Origin: Veillonellaceae bacterium SB90
GTDB taxonomy: Bacteria > Bacillota > Negativicutes > Selenomonadales > Selenomonadaceae
NCBI GenBank assembly: GCA_902364065.1
Contig: CABJCJ010000024.1
Span: forward strand, 1 to 44,820
Direction: 5' to 3'
DNA: 44,820 bases
The translations under genes and the position numbers were made by a program. The notes under the pieces were generated by a model. The model was not told the origin of the DNA. It did not search any database and saw nothing but the letters and a program-made list of their open reading frames with translations. Position 1 is the first letter of the stretch. The number at the start of each line of letters is the position of its first letter. Below are positions 1 to 8,810 of the stretch, piece by piece.

Positions 1-10
1 GGGCCAGAGC

Positions 11-40
11 AAACCACCAGTTTAACTGGTGGTTTTGATT
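11..40 (+). terminator. Hairpin with T-rich tail at the left edge
   Basis: Two 12-nt arms (11-22 and 24-35) are perfect inverted complements around a single base, and TTTTGATTT follows. This fits an intrinsic terminator of a gene to the left of the window. Similar CCACCAG hairpins also occur at ends of some IS200/IS605-type elements, but no transposase is visible, so terminator is the preferred reading. Confidence 0.65.
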
Positions 41-170
41 TGCCGCTTTTCCGTCTGGGAAGGATTCTGGTTTCGCATAGCGAAATTATTTAAGATAGAA
101 TATGCGAGTATTTGTGAGGAAGAATTGCGTGACAGGAAGCATCTTTCCTGCTGGGAAAGGCTGATCGAAC

Positions 171-2198
171 ATGGTTATGAAAACACCAATCAGGAGCCAG
201 GAAGTGGGACACATCCTGGCGGAATTATCCAAGCGGTATGATCTGGTACGCATGGTGAATCCGGAAGAATGCCACACCTTCCGCATGAACGATGAGGGGA
301 AGATGACGTATGGGCCCGCCTGCTATTCGGTCTGGCACAGCACAAACCGCTGCCGTGACTGTACGAGCCTGCGGGCGTTGAAGACGGGAGTCGAACTTCA
401 TAAAACGGAAATCAAGGATGGCGATCTTTACGAAGTCACGTCGCGCCCCGTGGAAATCCTGCGCGATGATGAACTGATTTATCCGTGCGTCATCGAGATG
501 ATACGTATCCGGAGGGGGAAGGGCATGAAGCAGGATCATCATCATGCCGTGCTGCACGAGAAATACAAGCCGGAACGATTTGCCGAGCTCCTGCAGAAGG
601 CCATGCAGGATTTTCCGTACGGCATGGTCTGGTTCGATAAGGAAGGCCGCTGCCTTTATGCCAACAGTGAGGCGTTCCGGCTGTTCCGCGTTGCGGATGA
701 TCTGCAAAAACTTGCCGGCATCCTGAAAAATTGGATTCAGCAGGATATGCTGGCCGGCTGTCAGGCGGCATCCTGGATTCAGTCGTATGAAACGGGGGTG
801 GAGAACAAGGCGATTTCCATCAGCCGTTATCCGCTGCATGATCCCGATGGCGGCGTGGTCGGCAATTATTTCCTGCTGCGCGACTGCACGCAGGCACAGA
901 AGAATATCGACCTGGAGCATTTTGGCACGCTGCATGACAGTTTGACGGGGATCTGCAACCGTTATGGCTTTTATCGGCAGGCGCGTCATTGTCTGGAATC
1001 GTATCCAGAAGAAACATATTGCCTGGCCGGCTTGAATTTCTGCGATTTCAAGCTCATCAACAATTTCTACGGACTCACGAAGGGGAATGAACTCCTGTCC
1101 CGCATTGGCACGATGCTGCGCCGGCATTATGAGGGCGATGATGAGGTGGCCTATGGACGCATCCAGGATGACCGCTTTGCGCTGCTGATTCCCATAAGGC
1201 GGTTTCGTCCCGAGGAATTCCTGCACGATGTGGAACAGATCATGCAGAGCCTCCGGCCAAGCAATCTCGTCCTGCAGGTGACGGTGGGAATCTGTCGTGT
1301 GGAGGATGCGGAGACGCCAATCTCCATCCTCTGTGACCGGGCATTCCTCGCGGCCGGTTCTCTTGAGAAACGGGAAAGCAGCGGCTTTGTCTGGTATCAG
1401 GAGGATATGCTGGCCGATAAATTGCATGATCAGGCCATCCTGGCCCGTTTTGCCGAAGCAATACAGAACCAGGAAATGAAGATTTTCCTGCAGGCGCAGG
1501 TGGATGCCAGGAGCGGACGCGTGATCGGAGCGGAGGCCCTGTCGCGCTGGCGCCGCGATGACGGCTCAATCATCCCGCCCGCGCTCTTCGTGCCGGTATT
1601 GGAGCAGCATGGCAAGATCTGGCAGCTCGATCACTGGGTCTGGGAACAGTCCTGCAGTCTGCTGCGCAAATGGCAGGGGACGCCTCTCGAGGACTGCACG
1701 CTGTCGGTGAATATTTCCGTCAAGGACATGTATTATCTGGATCTCTATGAGGTGTTCACGCAGCTGGCGCAGCAGTACGGCATCAACCCGGCCAAGCTGG
1801 AACTTGAGATCACCGAGACAGTTTTCATGGATAAGCCGCGCGAGGCCATGGCACTCATCCGACGCCTGCAGTCGTATGGCTTCCGGATTGCCATCGATGA
1901 TTTTGGCAGCGGCTATTCGAGCCTGCGCCTGCTCAAGGACATCCAGGCGGATATCCTCAAAATCGATATGGAATTCTTGCAGAAGACCGCGCATCATCGG
2001 CGCAGCCGCATCATCCTGCAGGCCATCATTTCCCTGGCACAGGCGCTCTCGATGCCGACGGTCGTGGAGGGCGTGGAAACGAAGGAGCAGGTGGAATACC
2101 TGCGCGGTATCGGCTGCACGACGTTCCAGGGGTTCTATTTCTCGCAGCCGATTCCCGTGACGGATTTTGAAAAACATATGCATGAGGACTGGGCATAA
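171..2198 (+). CDS. c-di-GMP phosphodiesterase-type protein: Cys-rich sensor, PAS, degenerate GGDEF, EAL
   Basis: 675 aa, no membrane segment seen, so probably a cytoplasmic c-di-GMP signalling protein. Order: an N-terminal PAS-like segment (about 1-115) with a Cys cluster (CYSVWHSTNRCRDC, about residue 50); a second PAS (about 135-250, FDKEGRCLYAN); GGDEF (about 260-410); EAL (about 425-665). The GGDEF signature reads QDDRF and the upstream metal-ligand region reads LNFCDFKLINN, so cyclase activity is unlikely. The EAL domain keeps EAL, the Asn of SVNIS, the Glu of LELEITE, DDFGSGYSS, LKID, VVEGVET and the final QGF, so hydrolysis of c-di-GMP is predicted. The start at 171 has GGAAAGG 10 nt upstream. 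A small hairpin (133-150) precedes that site. It lies just upstream of a two-component pair, but a terminator separates them. Confidence 0.9.
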   Translation: MVMKTPIRSQEVGHILAELSKRYDLVRMVNPEECHTFRMNDEGKMTYGPACYSVWHSTNRCRDCTSLRALKTGVELHKTEIKDGDLYEVTSRPVEILRDDELIYPCVIEMIRIRRGKGMKQDHHHAVLHEKYKPERFAELLQKAMQDFPYGMVWFDKEGRCLYANSEAFRLFRVADDLQKLAGILKNWIQQDMLAGCQAASWIQSYETGVENKAISISRYPLHDPDGGVVGNYFLLRDCTQAQKNIDLEHFGTLHDSLTGICNRYGFYRQARHCLESYPEETYCLAGLNFCDFKLINNFYGLTKGNELLSRIGTMLRRHYEGDDEVAYGRIQDDRFALLIPIRRFRPEEFLHDVEQIMQSLRPSNLVLQVTVGICRVEDAETPISILCDRAFLAAGSLEKRESSGFVWYQEDMLADKLHDQAILARFAEAIQNQEMKIFLQAQVDARSGRVIGAEALSRWRRDDGSIIPPALFVPVLEQHGKIWQLDHWVWEQSCSLLRKWQGTPLEDCTLSVNISVKDMYYLDLYEVFTQLAQQYGINPAKLELEITETVFMDKPREAMALIRRLQSYGFRIAIDDFGSGYSSLRLLKDIQADILKIDMEFLQKTAHHRRSRIILQAIISLAQALSMPTVVEGVETKEQVEYLRGIGCTTFQGFYFSQPIPVTDFEKHMHEDWA

Positions 2199-2200
2199 GA

Positions 2201-2221
2201 GGGGCTGCTTCAGCCTTTTTT
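2201..2221 (+). terminator. Short intrinsic terminator after the EAL gene
   Basis: GGCTG (2203-2207) pairs with CAGCC (2211-2215) across a 3-nt loop, G-T pairs extend the stem, and six T follow. It separates the EAL gene from the response-regulator gene. Confidence 0.65.
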
Positions 2222-2272
2222 CACGCAGGACGTGTATATATAGAAACAGATTTTGATTTTAGGAGTGATAGT

Positions 2273-2950
2273 ATGCGGGTTTTGCTGGCAGAAGACGATA
2301 AGAGGCTCGGCAAGCTGATCCAGTATATGCTGGAGCAGAACGATATCCAGGTGGAATGGGTGACGAATGGCAGTGACATTTATGAATACGCCATGTATAC
2401 GGACTACGATATCCTGATCCTTGACTGGATGATGCCGGGCGAGACGGGCGTGGAGGCCTGCAGCCGCCTGCGCAAGGACGGTTATGAGAAGGCTATCCTG
2501 ATGCTGACAGCCAGGGATTCGGTCGAGGACCGTGTGACGGGGCTCGATGCCGGTGCGGACGATTACCTTGTCAAGCCGTTTGAATTCGCCGAGCTCATGG
2601 CACGCCTGCGGGCTCTCGGGCGCCGCAGCACGCAGAAAATCCAGCAGGATGTGGTGGAAGTGGGCGAGTTCACGCTGAACCGTACGGCCAAGGTCCTCAA
2701 GAAGAAGGATCAGGTCATCCAGCTTTCTCCGCGCGAATTCCAGATTTTCGACCTTCTGGCGCAGAACATCGGCATTGTCGTGCCGCGTGACATCATCCTG
2801 GACCGCATCTGGGGCCTTGAATCCGATGTCAGCTCTAACAACATCGATTCGTATATGAAGATCCTTCGCAAGAAGCTGGATCTCGGGGATGGCGGCACGG
2901 TCATCAAGACGGTACGCGGCGTCGGCTACAAGCTGGAGGCTAAGAGCTGA
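2273..2950 (+). CDS. OmpR/PhoB-family response regulator
   Basis: 225 aa, DNA-binding partner of the following histidine kinase. Receiver domain (1-120): acidic pocket in LLAEDDKR, phosphoacceptor Asp in ILILDWMMPG, Thr in MLTARD and Lys in LVKPFEFAEL. C-terminal winged helix (about 130-225) with LSPREFQIFDLL and the closing TVRGVGYKL typical of the family. AGGAG lies a few bases before the ATG. The stop overlaps the kinase start by one base (TGATG), which implies translational coupling. The regulon cannot be told from sequence; no conserved target neighbours are present. Confidence 0.95.
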   Translation: MRVLLAEDDKRLGKLIQYMLEQNDIQVEWVTNGSDIYEYAMYTDYDILILDWMMPGETGVEACSRLRKDGYEKAILMLTARDSVEDRVTGLDAGADDYLVKPFEFAELMARLRALGRRSTQKIQQDVVEVGEFTLNRTAKVLKKKDQVIQLSPREFQIFDLLAQNIGIVVPRDIILDRIWGLESDVSSNNIDSYMKILRKKLDLGDGGTVIKTVRGVGYKLEAKS

Positions 2951-4257
2951 TGGCCAAGAACCTTTTTGGCAGCAGCCGCCGCAAGCTGACTCTTTTGTAT
3001 TCTGTTGTCATGATCGTCTTTCTCGCCGTGCTGATTTTTGTCATGCACAAGACGATGGAATGGGCCATCACCTCGGAACAGGCGCGGGAGCTCATGGATA
3101 CGGCCAGCAATGTTGTAGAGGCCGAGGAATACTTCAATCAGCATCCGGAGCTGGCTCTTGACGACAGCGTTGCCTACAAGAGCACGAATGATCGCCTGTT
3201 TTTCTACGTTTTCGATGATGACGGACGCCTCTTGAACTTTGCCCGTGCTTCGTTCCGCATCGAGCCGTTCATCCTCGATACCATCCGCAAGCGCAACGTG
3301 GCAGAAGGCGAGGTCGTGGTGCTCAGCAAGCCGGGCAGTGACGGCTCCTCGAAGGCACGCATCATGATGACGGCACAGCGCGTCAAGAACGATGACGGCA
3401 GTGCTTCGCAGACGGTCTATGTCGGCAAGGATGTCACGGCTATGTACAACGGCATGGAGAAGGCGACGTATGCCCTGGCCTTCCTGGGTTTCCTGGCCCT
3501 GATTGTCGCGGCCATGGTCGGCCATATCCTGTCCGGCCGGGCGATGGTCCCGCTGAAGCAGGCGTATGAAAAGCAGCGCCAGTTCGCAGCCGATGCCTCG
3601 CATGAGCTGCGAACGCCGCTGGCGGTCGTCATGGCCTCGGCAGAGCTCCTGCAGAATGATCCTTCCATTCAGTCCCCCTTCCTCAAGCAGGTCATCGAGG
3701 ATGTGCGCGATGAAGTCAAGAAGATGACGAAGCTCGTCAGCGACCTCCTCGTGGTCGCGCGCAGCGACAACAAGGTGCTAAAGATGCGGCCGCAGAATTT
3801 CAACCTGTCTTCGCTGATCGAGCAGACGGCGCGCCTCATGCAACCTCTGGCTGACCAGAAGCACATTGAGGTCAAGGCCGCAGGACTGCCGAAAGTCGAG
3901 ATCCAGGCCGATGAGCAGAAAATCCGTCAGCTTGTCCTGATTCTCGTCGACAATGCCGTCAAGTATACGCCTGAAGGCGGCAGGGTTTCCGTGGAGTATC
4001 GTCCGGCCGAGAAGGGGAAGGTGCGCTTTGCCGTCATCGATACGGGCATCGGCATCGCAAAGGAAGACCAGGCGAAGGTCTTTGATCGCTTCTATCGCGT
4101 CGATAAGGCACGTTCCCGCGAGATGGGCGGCAACGGCCTGGGCCTGGCTATCGCACAAGAAATCGTACACTTGCACAAGGGCCGGATTTCCATCCAGAGT
4201 GAACTCGGCAAGGGGACCACGTTCCTCGTTGAACTGCGCACTAAGATGAAACCGTAA
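2950..4257 (+). CDS. Membrane sensor histidine kinase
   Basis: 435 aa, inner-membrane kinase of the two-component pair. TM1 about residues 12-31, an extracytoplasmic sensor region of about 140 residues, TM2 about 175-197, then a short linker into the DHp domain. The phosphoacceptor His sits at about 218 (DASHELRTPL). The ATPase domain shows the N box NAVKYTPEGG, the G1 box DTGIGIAKED and the G2 box GNGLGLAIAQEIVHLH. The linker after TM2 looks too short and unlike HAMP to claim a HAMP domain. The sensor region contains no motif I can name, so the ligand is unknown. Confidence 0.93.
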   Translation: MAKNLFGSSRRKLTLLYSVVMIVFLAVLIFVMHKTMEWAITSEQARELMDTASNVVEAEEYFNQHPELALDDSVAYKSTNDRLFFYVFDDDGRLLNFARASFRIEPFILDTIRKRNVAEGEVVVLSKPGSDGSSKARIMMTAQRVKNDDGSASQTVYVGKDVTAMYNGMEKATYALAFLGFLALIVAAMVGHILSGRAMVPLKQAYEKQRQFAADASHELRTPLAVVMASAELLQNDPSIQSPFLKQVIEDVRDEVKKMTKLVSDLLVVARSDNKVLKMRPQNFNLSSLIEQTARLMQPLADQKHIEVKAAGLPKVEIQADEQKIRQLVLILVDNAVKYTPEGGRVSVEYRPAEKGKVRFAVIDTGIGIAKEDQAKVFDRFYRVDKARSREMGGNGLGLAIAQEIVHLHKGRISIQSELGKGTTFLVELRTKMKP

Positions 4258-4279
4258 AGATGAAAACGTGATATTGCAG

Positions 4280-4320
4280 AAAAATCCTGCTGGAATGACG
4301 AGTTTTGGCAGGATTTTTTT
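4280..4320 (+). terminator. Intrinsic terminator after the kinase gene
   Basis: An 11-nt arm (4280-4290, AAAAATCCTGC) pairs perfectly with GCAGGATTTTT (4308-4318), followed by T. A terminator with nearly the same arms recurs at 15426-15465, at the far end of the sugar-alcohol island. Confidence 0.85.
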
Positions 4321-4324
4321 ATGA

Positions 4325-4353
4325 TTGTCTTGAATATATATAAGATTATATAA
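4325..4353 (+). promoter_or_regulatory. Possible promoter of the PRD regulator
   Basis: TTGTCT (4325-4330) is followed after 16 bases by TATATA (4347-4352). The leader to the start codon is long, about 130 nt, and contains no structure I recognise. Confidence 0.45.
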
Positions 4354-4492
4354 GCATGTCAGCTTCGTAGTGAGAGCAATCTGTGCTATCGTAACAATCT
4401 TGCGGGAATCATGTCGCTGTAATATTTTGTGCCACAGATGCTTCTGGCTGAAGCGGGGATGCAATCTGTCGCAAGGCAGAAGGGAGATTGGG

Positions 4493-6418
4493 GTGTCTAT
4501 GCGGAAACAGGAAAGAGAAAAGAAAATCATGGAAATGCTCCTGGAAAAGAGCAATGGCCTCACTGGAGATGAGATTGCAAAACAACTGGGATGTTCTTCA
4601 CGTACGGTGCGTTCGGATATCAAGGCAATTACGGAAAAACTGGCCCCGTTTGGCAGTCATATCATTGCTGCGCCCAATAAAGGGTATCGCCTGATCCAGA
4701 TGGATCAGGAAGAAGATCTCCTGCATGCTGTCACAGAAGAAGAGCATGGCATTGGCCATGAGAGCGTCAAAGAACAGCAGAATTATATCATCAGTCGTTT
4801 CCTGATTTGCTGCCTGCAGGATAAGTCTATTACGCAGATGAATCTTGCAGATGATATGTATCTGGGAATTTCTACCATCAAGAAATATCTGGGCGAGGTG
4901 AGAGGACGCTTCCAAGAATACGCCCTGTCCATCGAGCAATATCGCACCGATGGCTTGCGGTTGGCTGGTGATGAAGGCAATATCCGTACGTTTTTTGTTG
5001 ATTTCCTGCAAAATGTACGCGATACGGCAATCTTGACGATTCTCTTCGACAAGGTCAGCCAGAAAGATATGGAGAATATCCTGATGGGGATCCCGAGCCT
5101 GCGCAAGTTGCAGCTCACTGACACGGCACGCCAGAGCCTGATCGTCCAGTCGGCCCTTTCCATCTATCGCTCGGAACACGGGCATCTCCTGGAATGCCCG
5201 GCCAGTTTGGCCCAGAAGCTGGAGAATACCTTTGAATACGTTTGTGCCAAGGATGTAGCCAATGAACTCTTCCGCTATATCGGTGTGGACCTTTCCTATA
5301 GTGAGGTCTTCTACTTGACCAGGTGCCTGCTGACGAGTAAGAAACTCTTGGACATCGGCGATTCCATCAACGATGAACATATGGAGCAGCTCGTCGAGAA
5401 AGTATTGACTGCCGTAGATGACCAGTTCGGCTATGATTTCCGTTCGGATGATTATCTGAAAGATGGTTTGATTCTTCATTTGCGCATCGCCATTGCCCGT
5501 GTTAACTTCCGGGTAGCCATACGGAATGAGATGCTGGAGACGGTCAAGCAGGACTATCCGCTGGCGTTTCAGATTGCCGTATATGCGGCGCAGGTCATGC
5601 GGGATATTGAAGGCATCGTCTTCAATGAAAATGAAATTGGGTATATCGCGCTCCACTTTGGTGCGTCCATGAGCCGCCGGGGGATGGAAGAGGAAGCGAA
5701 GCCCAAGCGGGTTTATATTGTCTGTTCGGCAGGCCTGGGCGTTTCTATCATGCTGAGAGCAAAAATCCAGGAATACTTCCACTCGGATATCCATGTCCTG
5801 GGCGTACTGCCCGCGTACAAACTGACAGATGAGATGATTGAGGAAGCGGATTATATTTTCTCGACCGTACAGGTCCCATTTCCTTCGCCTAAAATCATAC
5901 GCGTTAATCATATGTTGCGCAAAGAAGATATTGCCCGTATCCAGCGGGTGGTATTCCACCGCAATGCCGATGTACAGGCTAAGGAAATTCAGGAGTTTTT
6001 CCATGCTTCTTCTTTTTTTGCCAATAAGGATTTCAAGACGCGCGATGAATGCCTGGATTTCTTGACAGATCAGGCGATGCAGTCGGGGTATCTGGATCAG
6101 AAGGGCAAAGTTTCTGTCTTTGAACGTGAGAAGATGAGTTCTACGGCCATCGGCGATTTGGCAGCCATCCCGCATGCGTTCAATACGGCAAAAGCGGTTT
6201 CCAATATTTCCGTATTGCTCCTGCAATCTCCAATCGATTGGGGCGGCATGCCGGTACAGGTCGTCTTTTTATTGAGCATCGAACAGCGGAAAGCCGCGGT
6301 CTGGGAAAAGGTTTTCCTGAAGCTGTATGACTTCATCAAAGAGGGCCACGGCATTGAACGATTGCTGAAATATCGTTCTTATGACAAGTTTATAGCGGAT
6401 TTTGAAGCGGTTTTATGA
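4493..6418 (+). CDS. PRD-domain transcriptional activator with EIIB- and EIIA-like domains (LicR/MtlR type)
   Basis: About 641 aa, the likely local activator of the polyol operon downstream. Order: N-terminal HTH (residues 3-60, GDEIAKQLGCSSRTVRSDI), a second HTH-like region (about 95-165), PRD1 (about 225-290), PRD2 (about 300-400, with HLRIA and HFGAS histidines), an EIIB-like domain (IVCSAGLGVS, Cys near 410) and an EIIA-like domain (AAIPHAFN, His near 560). Such proteins are controlled by PTS phosphorylation of PRD His and the EIIB Cys. Start: AGGGAG (4481-4486) is 6 nt from GTG 4493 and 12 nt from ATG 4499. I prefer GTG, but either gives the same domains. The longer open frame from 4370 has no better ribosome site. 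Its operator is probably the GCGGAA array at 6442-6560. Confidence 0.92.
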   Translation: MSMRKQEREKKIMEMLLEKSNGLTGDEIAKQLGCSSRTVRSDIKAITEKLAPFGSHIIAAPNKGYRLIQMDQEEDLLHAVTEEEHGIGHESVKEQQNYIISRFLICCLQDKSITQMNLADDMYLGISTIKKYLGEVRGRFQEYALSIEQYRTDGLRLAGDEGNIRTFFVDFLQNVRDTAILTILFDKVSQKDMENILMGIPSLRKLQLTDTARQSLIVQSALSIYRSEHGHLLECPASLAQKLENTFEYVCAKDVANELFRYIGVDLSYSEVFYLTRCLLTSKKLLDIGDSINDEHMEQLVEKVLTAVDDQFGYDFRSDDYLKDGLILHLRIAIARVNFRVAIRNEMLETVKQDYPLAFQIAVYAAQVMRDIEGIVFNENEIGYIALHFGASMSRRGMEEEAKPKRVYIVCSAGLGVSIMLRAKIQEYFHSDIHVLGVLPAYKLTDEMIEEADYIFSTVQVPFPSPKIIRVNHMLRKEDIARIQRVVFHRNADVQAKEIQEFFHASSFFANKDFKTRDECLDFLTDQAMQSGYLDQKGKVSVFEREKMSSTAIGDLAAIPHAFNTAKAVSNISVLLLQSPIDWGGMPVQVVFLLSIEQRKAAVWEKVFLKLYDFIKEGHGIERLLKYRSYDKFIADFEAVL

Positions 6419-6429
6419 CCGCTTTTTTA
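6405..6429 (+). terminator. Terminator overlapping the regulator stop codon
   Basis: AAGCGGT (6405-6411) pairs with ACCGCTT (6418-6424) around TTTATG, followed by T. The TGA stop (6416-6418) lies inside the hairpin. It insulates the PTS operon from regulator transcription. Confidence 0.75.
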
Positions 6430-6441
6430 TATTAGGGAAAT

Positions 6442-6580
6442 ACGGAAAAATAGCGGAAAATCCTTGTATTCCAAAGCGTTGTCTCAGTTTTCTAAATATG
6501 GAAAACAAGAAAAGATTTTTAAATTTCCGCAATAGCGGAAAGAGGTGCAACTATGCGGAACTGGATTGTTTTGTTATACT
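6442..6580 (+). promoter_or_regulatory. Polyol operon promoter with GCGGAA operator array
   Basis: A perfect palindrome TTTCCGCAATAGCGGAAA lies at 6524-6541. Further copies of the half-site are at 6442-6448 (ACGGAAA), 6453-6459 (GCGGAAA) and 6555-6560 (GCGGAA). A -10 box TATACT (6575-6580) has no recognisable -35 at the proper distance, as expected of an activator-dependent promoter. The palindrome centre is about 45 bp upstream of the -10 box. That the upstream PRD protein binds here is inference. Confidence 0.65.
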
Positions 6581-6645
6581 AAAGACAATTCAAGAGCAAT
6601 CGAGAATAAAAAATAAAATCAAGATGAAGAAAGGGGGCAAGACAT

Positions 6646-7116
6646 ATGAGTATTTCAATCGAAGAAGATCTCGTCCTGCTGGATGTCTCAGCAAAAGACA
6701 AGTTCGACTTGCTGAGCCAGGTGGCAGATCGTCTTTTTGAAAAGGGATATGTCAAGTCAAGTTATAAAGATGCAGTAATCGCTCGTGAAAAGATTTTCGC
6801 GACGGGCCTGCCGACCGTTCTGGGGGGGGTGGCAATCCCACACACGGATGTCGAGCATGTTGTCAGCCCTGCCATCTGCATGGCTCGCCTGACTTCGCCA
6901 GTTGATTTCGTCATCATGGGCGATGATAAAGAAACGGTTTCCGTTGATTTCGTCTTCATGCTGGCCATGAAGGAAGCACATGCTCAGATTGAGCTGCTGC
7001 AGAATCTGATGGGGATTTTGCAGGATGAAGAAGCCCTGCGCTTTGTAAAAACAGAAAAGTCGGCAGCTAAGATTGCCGCTTTCGTAAAAAAGCGTCTGGA
7101 TGGCACGGCAGAATGA
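6646..7116 (+). CDS. PTS EIIA component, galactitol/fructose-mannitol type
   Basis: 156 aa, cytoplasmic phosphocarrier that takes phosphate from HPr and passes it to the EIIB below. The family fold is seen throughout, with active-site His in GGVAIPHTD (about residue 66). The ribosome site AAAGGGGG lies 8-9 nt before the ATG. First gene of the polyol operon. An eight-G run (6822-6829) lies just before the active-site codon; the frame is intact in this sequence, but slippage there would truncate the protein. EIIA, EIIB and EIIC as separate proteins match the Gat-family layout. Confidence 0.93.
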   Translation: MSISIEEDLVLLDVSAKDKFDLLSQVADRLFEKGYVKSSYKDAVIAREKIFATGLPTVLGGVAIPHTDVEHVVSPAICMARLTSPVDFVIMGDDKETVSVDFVFMLAMKEAHAQIELLQNLMGILQDEEALRFVKTEKSAAKIAAFVKKRLDGTAE

Positions 7117-7195
7117 TGATTCATCCCAGATGATTCCGTAAGCTATCATTTAAATCTATCATAATCATATTTCGTTTATCAAAGGAGTGTTTATC

Positions 7196-7480
7196 ATGTC
7201 GAAGAAACAGGTACTCGTAGCGTGTGGCACTGGCATTGCAACCTCCACAGTTGTGTGCAAGAGAGTGGAGAAGCTCTTAAAGGATAATGGCATCGATGCG
7301 GACGTCATTCAGTGCAAAGTGGCAGAAGTCGGGGGATATGAGGATACGGCAGATCTCCTGGTAACGACGACGATTCCGCCGCGTGAGTACAAGATGCCGG
7401 TTGTAAAAGCTGTCAACTATCTTACCGGTATGATGACGGAAAAGACCGATAAACAGATTCTGGATGTCTTGAAGAAATAA
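7196..7480 (+). CDS. PTS EIIB component, galactitol family
   Basis: 94 aa. The phosphocysteine lies in LVACGTGIATS (residue 9), the classic P-loop of Gat-family EIIB. It transfers phosphate from EIIA to the sugar alcohol bound by EIIC. AAAGGAG (7181-7187) is 8 nt from ATG 7196; an in-frame GTG at 7187 overlaps that ribosome site and is rejected as start. The gap of 79 nt from EIIA holds no terminator. Confidence 0.93.
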   Translation: MSKKQVLVACGTGIATSTVVCKRVEKLLKDNGIDADVIQCKVAEVGGYEDTADLLVTTTIPPREYKMPVVKAVNYLTGMMTEKTDKQILDVLKK

Positions 7481-7528
7481 GTTGCGTTTCATTAATTCTA
7501 TTATTTATTTATAGATTGGAGGACTATC

Positions 7529-8791
7529 ATGGTATTAGAAGTCGTACAATTTATTTTGGGCCTCGGACCAACGGTCATGCTGCCAATCGTCATCACGATT
7601 ATCGGCATGTGCTTCGGTCAGGGATTCAAAAAGGCATTCCGCTCTGGTGTCACCATTGGTGTTGGCTTCGTCGGTATCAACCTCGTTATCGGCCTTCTGA
7701 CGACGAACCTCGGTGATGCAACGCATCAAATGGTTACGCGTTATGGCCTTGAGCTTTCCATCATCGACGTCGGCTGGCCGGCAGCCGCTGCAATGACTTG
7801 GGCATCTCCGGTGGCAGCCTTCATGATTCCAATCTGCATGTTCGTCAACATCGCAATGCTGGTAACGAAGCTCACGAACGTTGTCGATATCGATATTTGG
7901 AATTATTGGCACTTTGCAGCAGCATCTGCTACGGTTTTCGTTCTGACTCAGGGCAACTGGATTTTGGCAATTATTGCAGGTATTTTGTATGAGATGGCCG
8001 TCTTGAAGATTGCAGACTGGACGTCTCCGATGGTTCGCGATTATTTCGGCATGGAAGGCCTTTCCTTCCCGACAGGTTCTACTTGCGCACAGGGCTTGAT
8101 TGGTATTCCTATTGTTAAAGTTATTTCTAAGATTCCGGTTATCAAAGATCTCAAGGCTGATCCAGAGGCCATTCAGAAACGCTTCGGTATCTTCGGTGAG
8201 CCGCTTATGATGGGCTTGTTCCTCGGTGTTCTCCTCGGCATCCTCGCTGGTTATCCTCTGGCAAAAGTTCTTCAGCTTGGTGTTATCATGGCAGGCGTCA
8301 TGTTCCTGATGCCGCGCATGGTTAAGATCCTCATGGAAGGTCTGATTCCGGTTTCCGAGTCCGTCAAGGAGTTCCTCCAGAAGAGAGATCTTGGCAAGGG
8401 CAGAGAGCTTACCATCGGTCTTGATGCTGCTGTCGCAGTTGGTCATCCGGCCGTTATCGCTACGGCACTCGTGCTGGTACCGTGCACGCTGTTCCTCTCC
8501 GTTGTCATTCCTGGCAACCACGTTCTGCCGTTCGGCGATTTGGCTACGATTTGCTTCTATGTCGCCTTTATCGTCGGTGCTGCAAAAGGCAATATCGTTC
8601 ATTCCGTACTCGCTGGCATGATCGTAATGGGCCTTGCACTCCTCATGGCTACGAACATCGCAGAATTCCATACGGGCATGGCCATTCAGGCAAACTTCCA
8701 GATGCCTGCTAACACGACTGAGATTTCCAGCTTGGATCTCGGCGGTAACTTCCTCAACTGGATTGTTATCAAGATCTTCCAGTTCTTCTAA
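7529..8791 (+). CDS. PTS EIIC permease, galactitol family
   Basis: 420 aa, integral inner-membrane channel with roughly ten hydrophobic stretches, starting directly with a membrane segment (VVQFILGLGPTVMLPIVITI). Features match the GatC family in length and sequence, including GINLVIGLL near the N-terminus and HPAVIATALVLVPCTLFLS. It imports and phosphorylates a polyol with the two preceding proteins. The family handles galactitol and pentitols (ribitol, D-arabitol, xylitol), so EIIC alone does not settle the substrate. GGAGG is placed normally before the ATG. Confidence 0.93.
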   Translation: MVLEVVQFILGLGPTVMLPIVITIIGMCFGQGFKKAFRSGVTIGVGFVGINLVIGLLTTNLGDATHQMVTRYGLELSIIDVGWPAAAAMTWASPVAAFMIPICMFVNIAMLVTKLTNVVDIDIWNYWHFAAASATVFVLTQGNWILAIIAGILYEMAVLKIADWTSPMVRDYFGMEGLSFPTGSTCAQGLIGIPIVKVISKIPVIKDLKADPEAIQKRFGIFGEPLMMGLFLGVLLGILAGYPLAKVLQLGVIMAGVMFLMPRMVKILMEGLIPVSESVKEFLQKRDLGKGRELTIGLDAAVAVGHPAVIATALVLVPCTLFLSVVIPGNHVLPFGDLATICFYVAFIVGAAKGNIVHSVLAGMIVMGLALLMATNIAEFHTGMAIQANFQMPANTTEISSLDLGGNFLNWIVIKIFQFF

Positions 8792-8810
8792 TGTAAATTC
8801 TCTATATGTG

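Noticed and set aside
11..40. End of an IS200/IS605-type element
   Set aside because: Only the hairpin is present, no transposase or TnpB sequence is in the window, and a terminator explains it.
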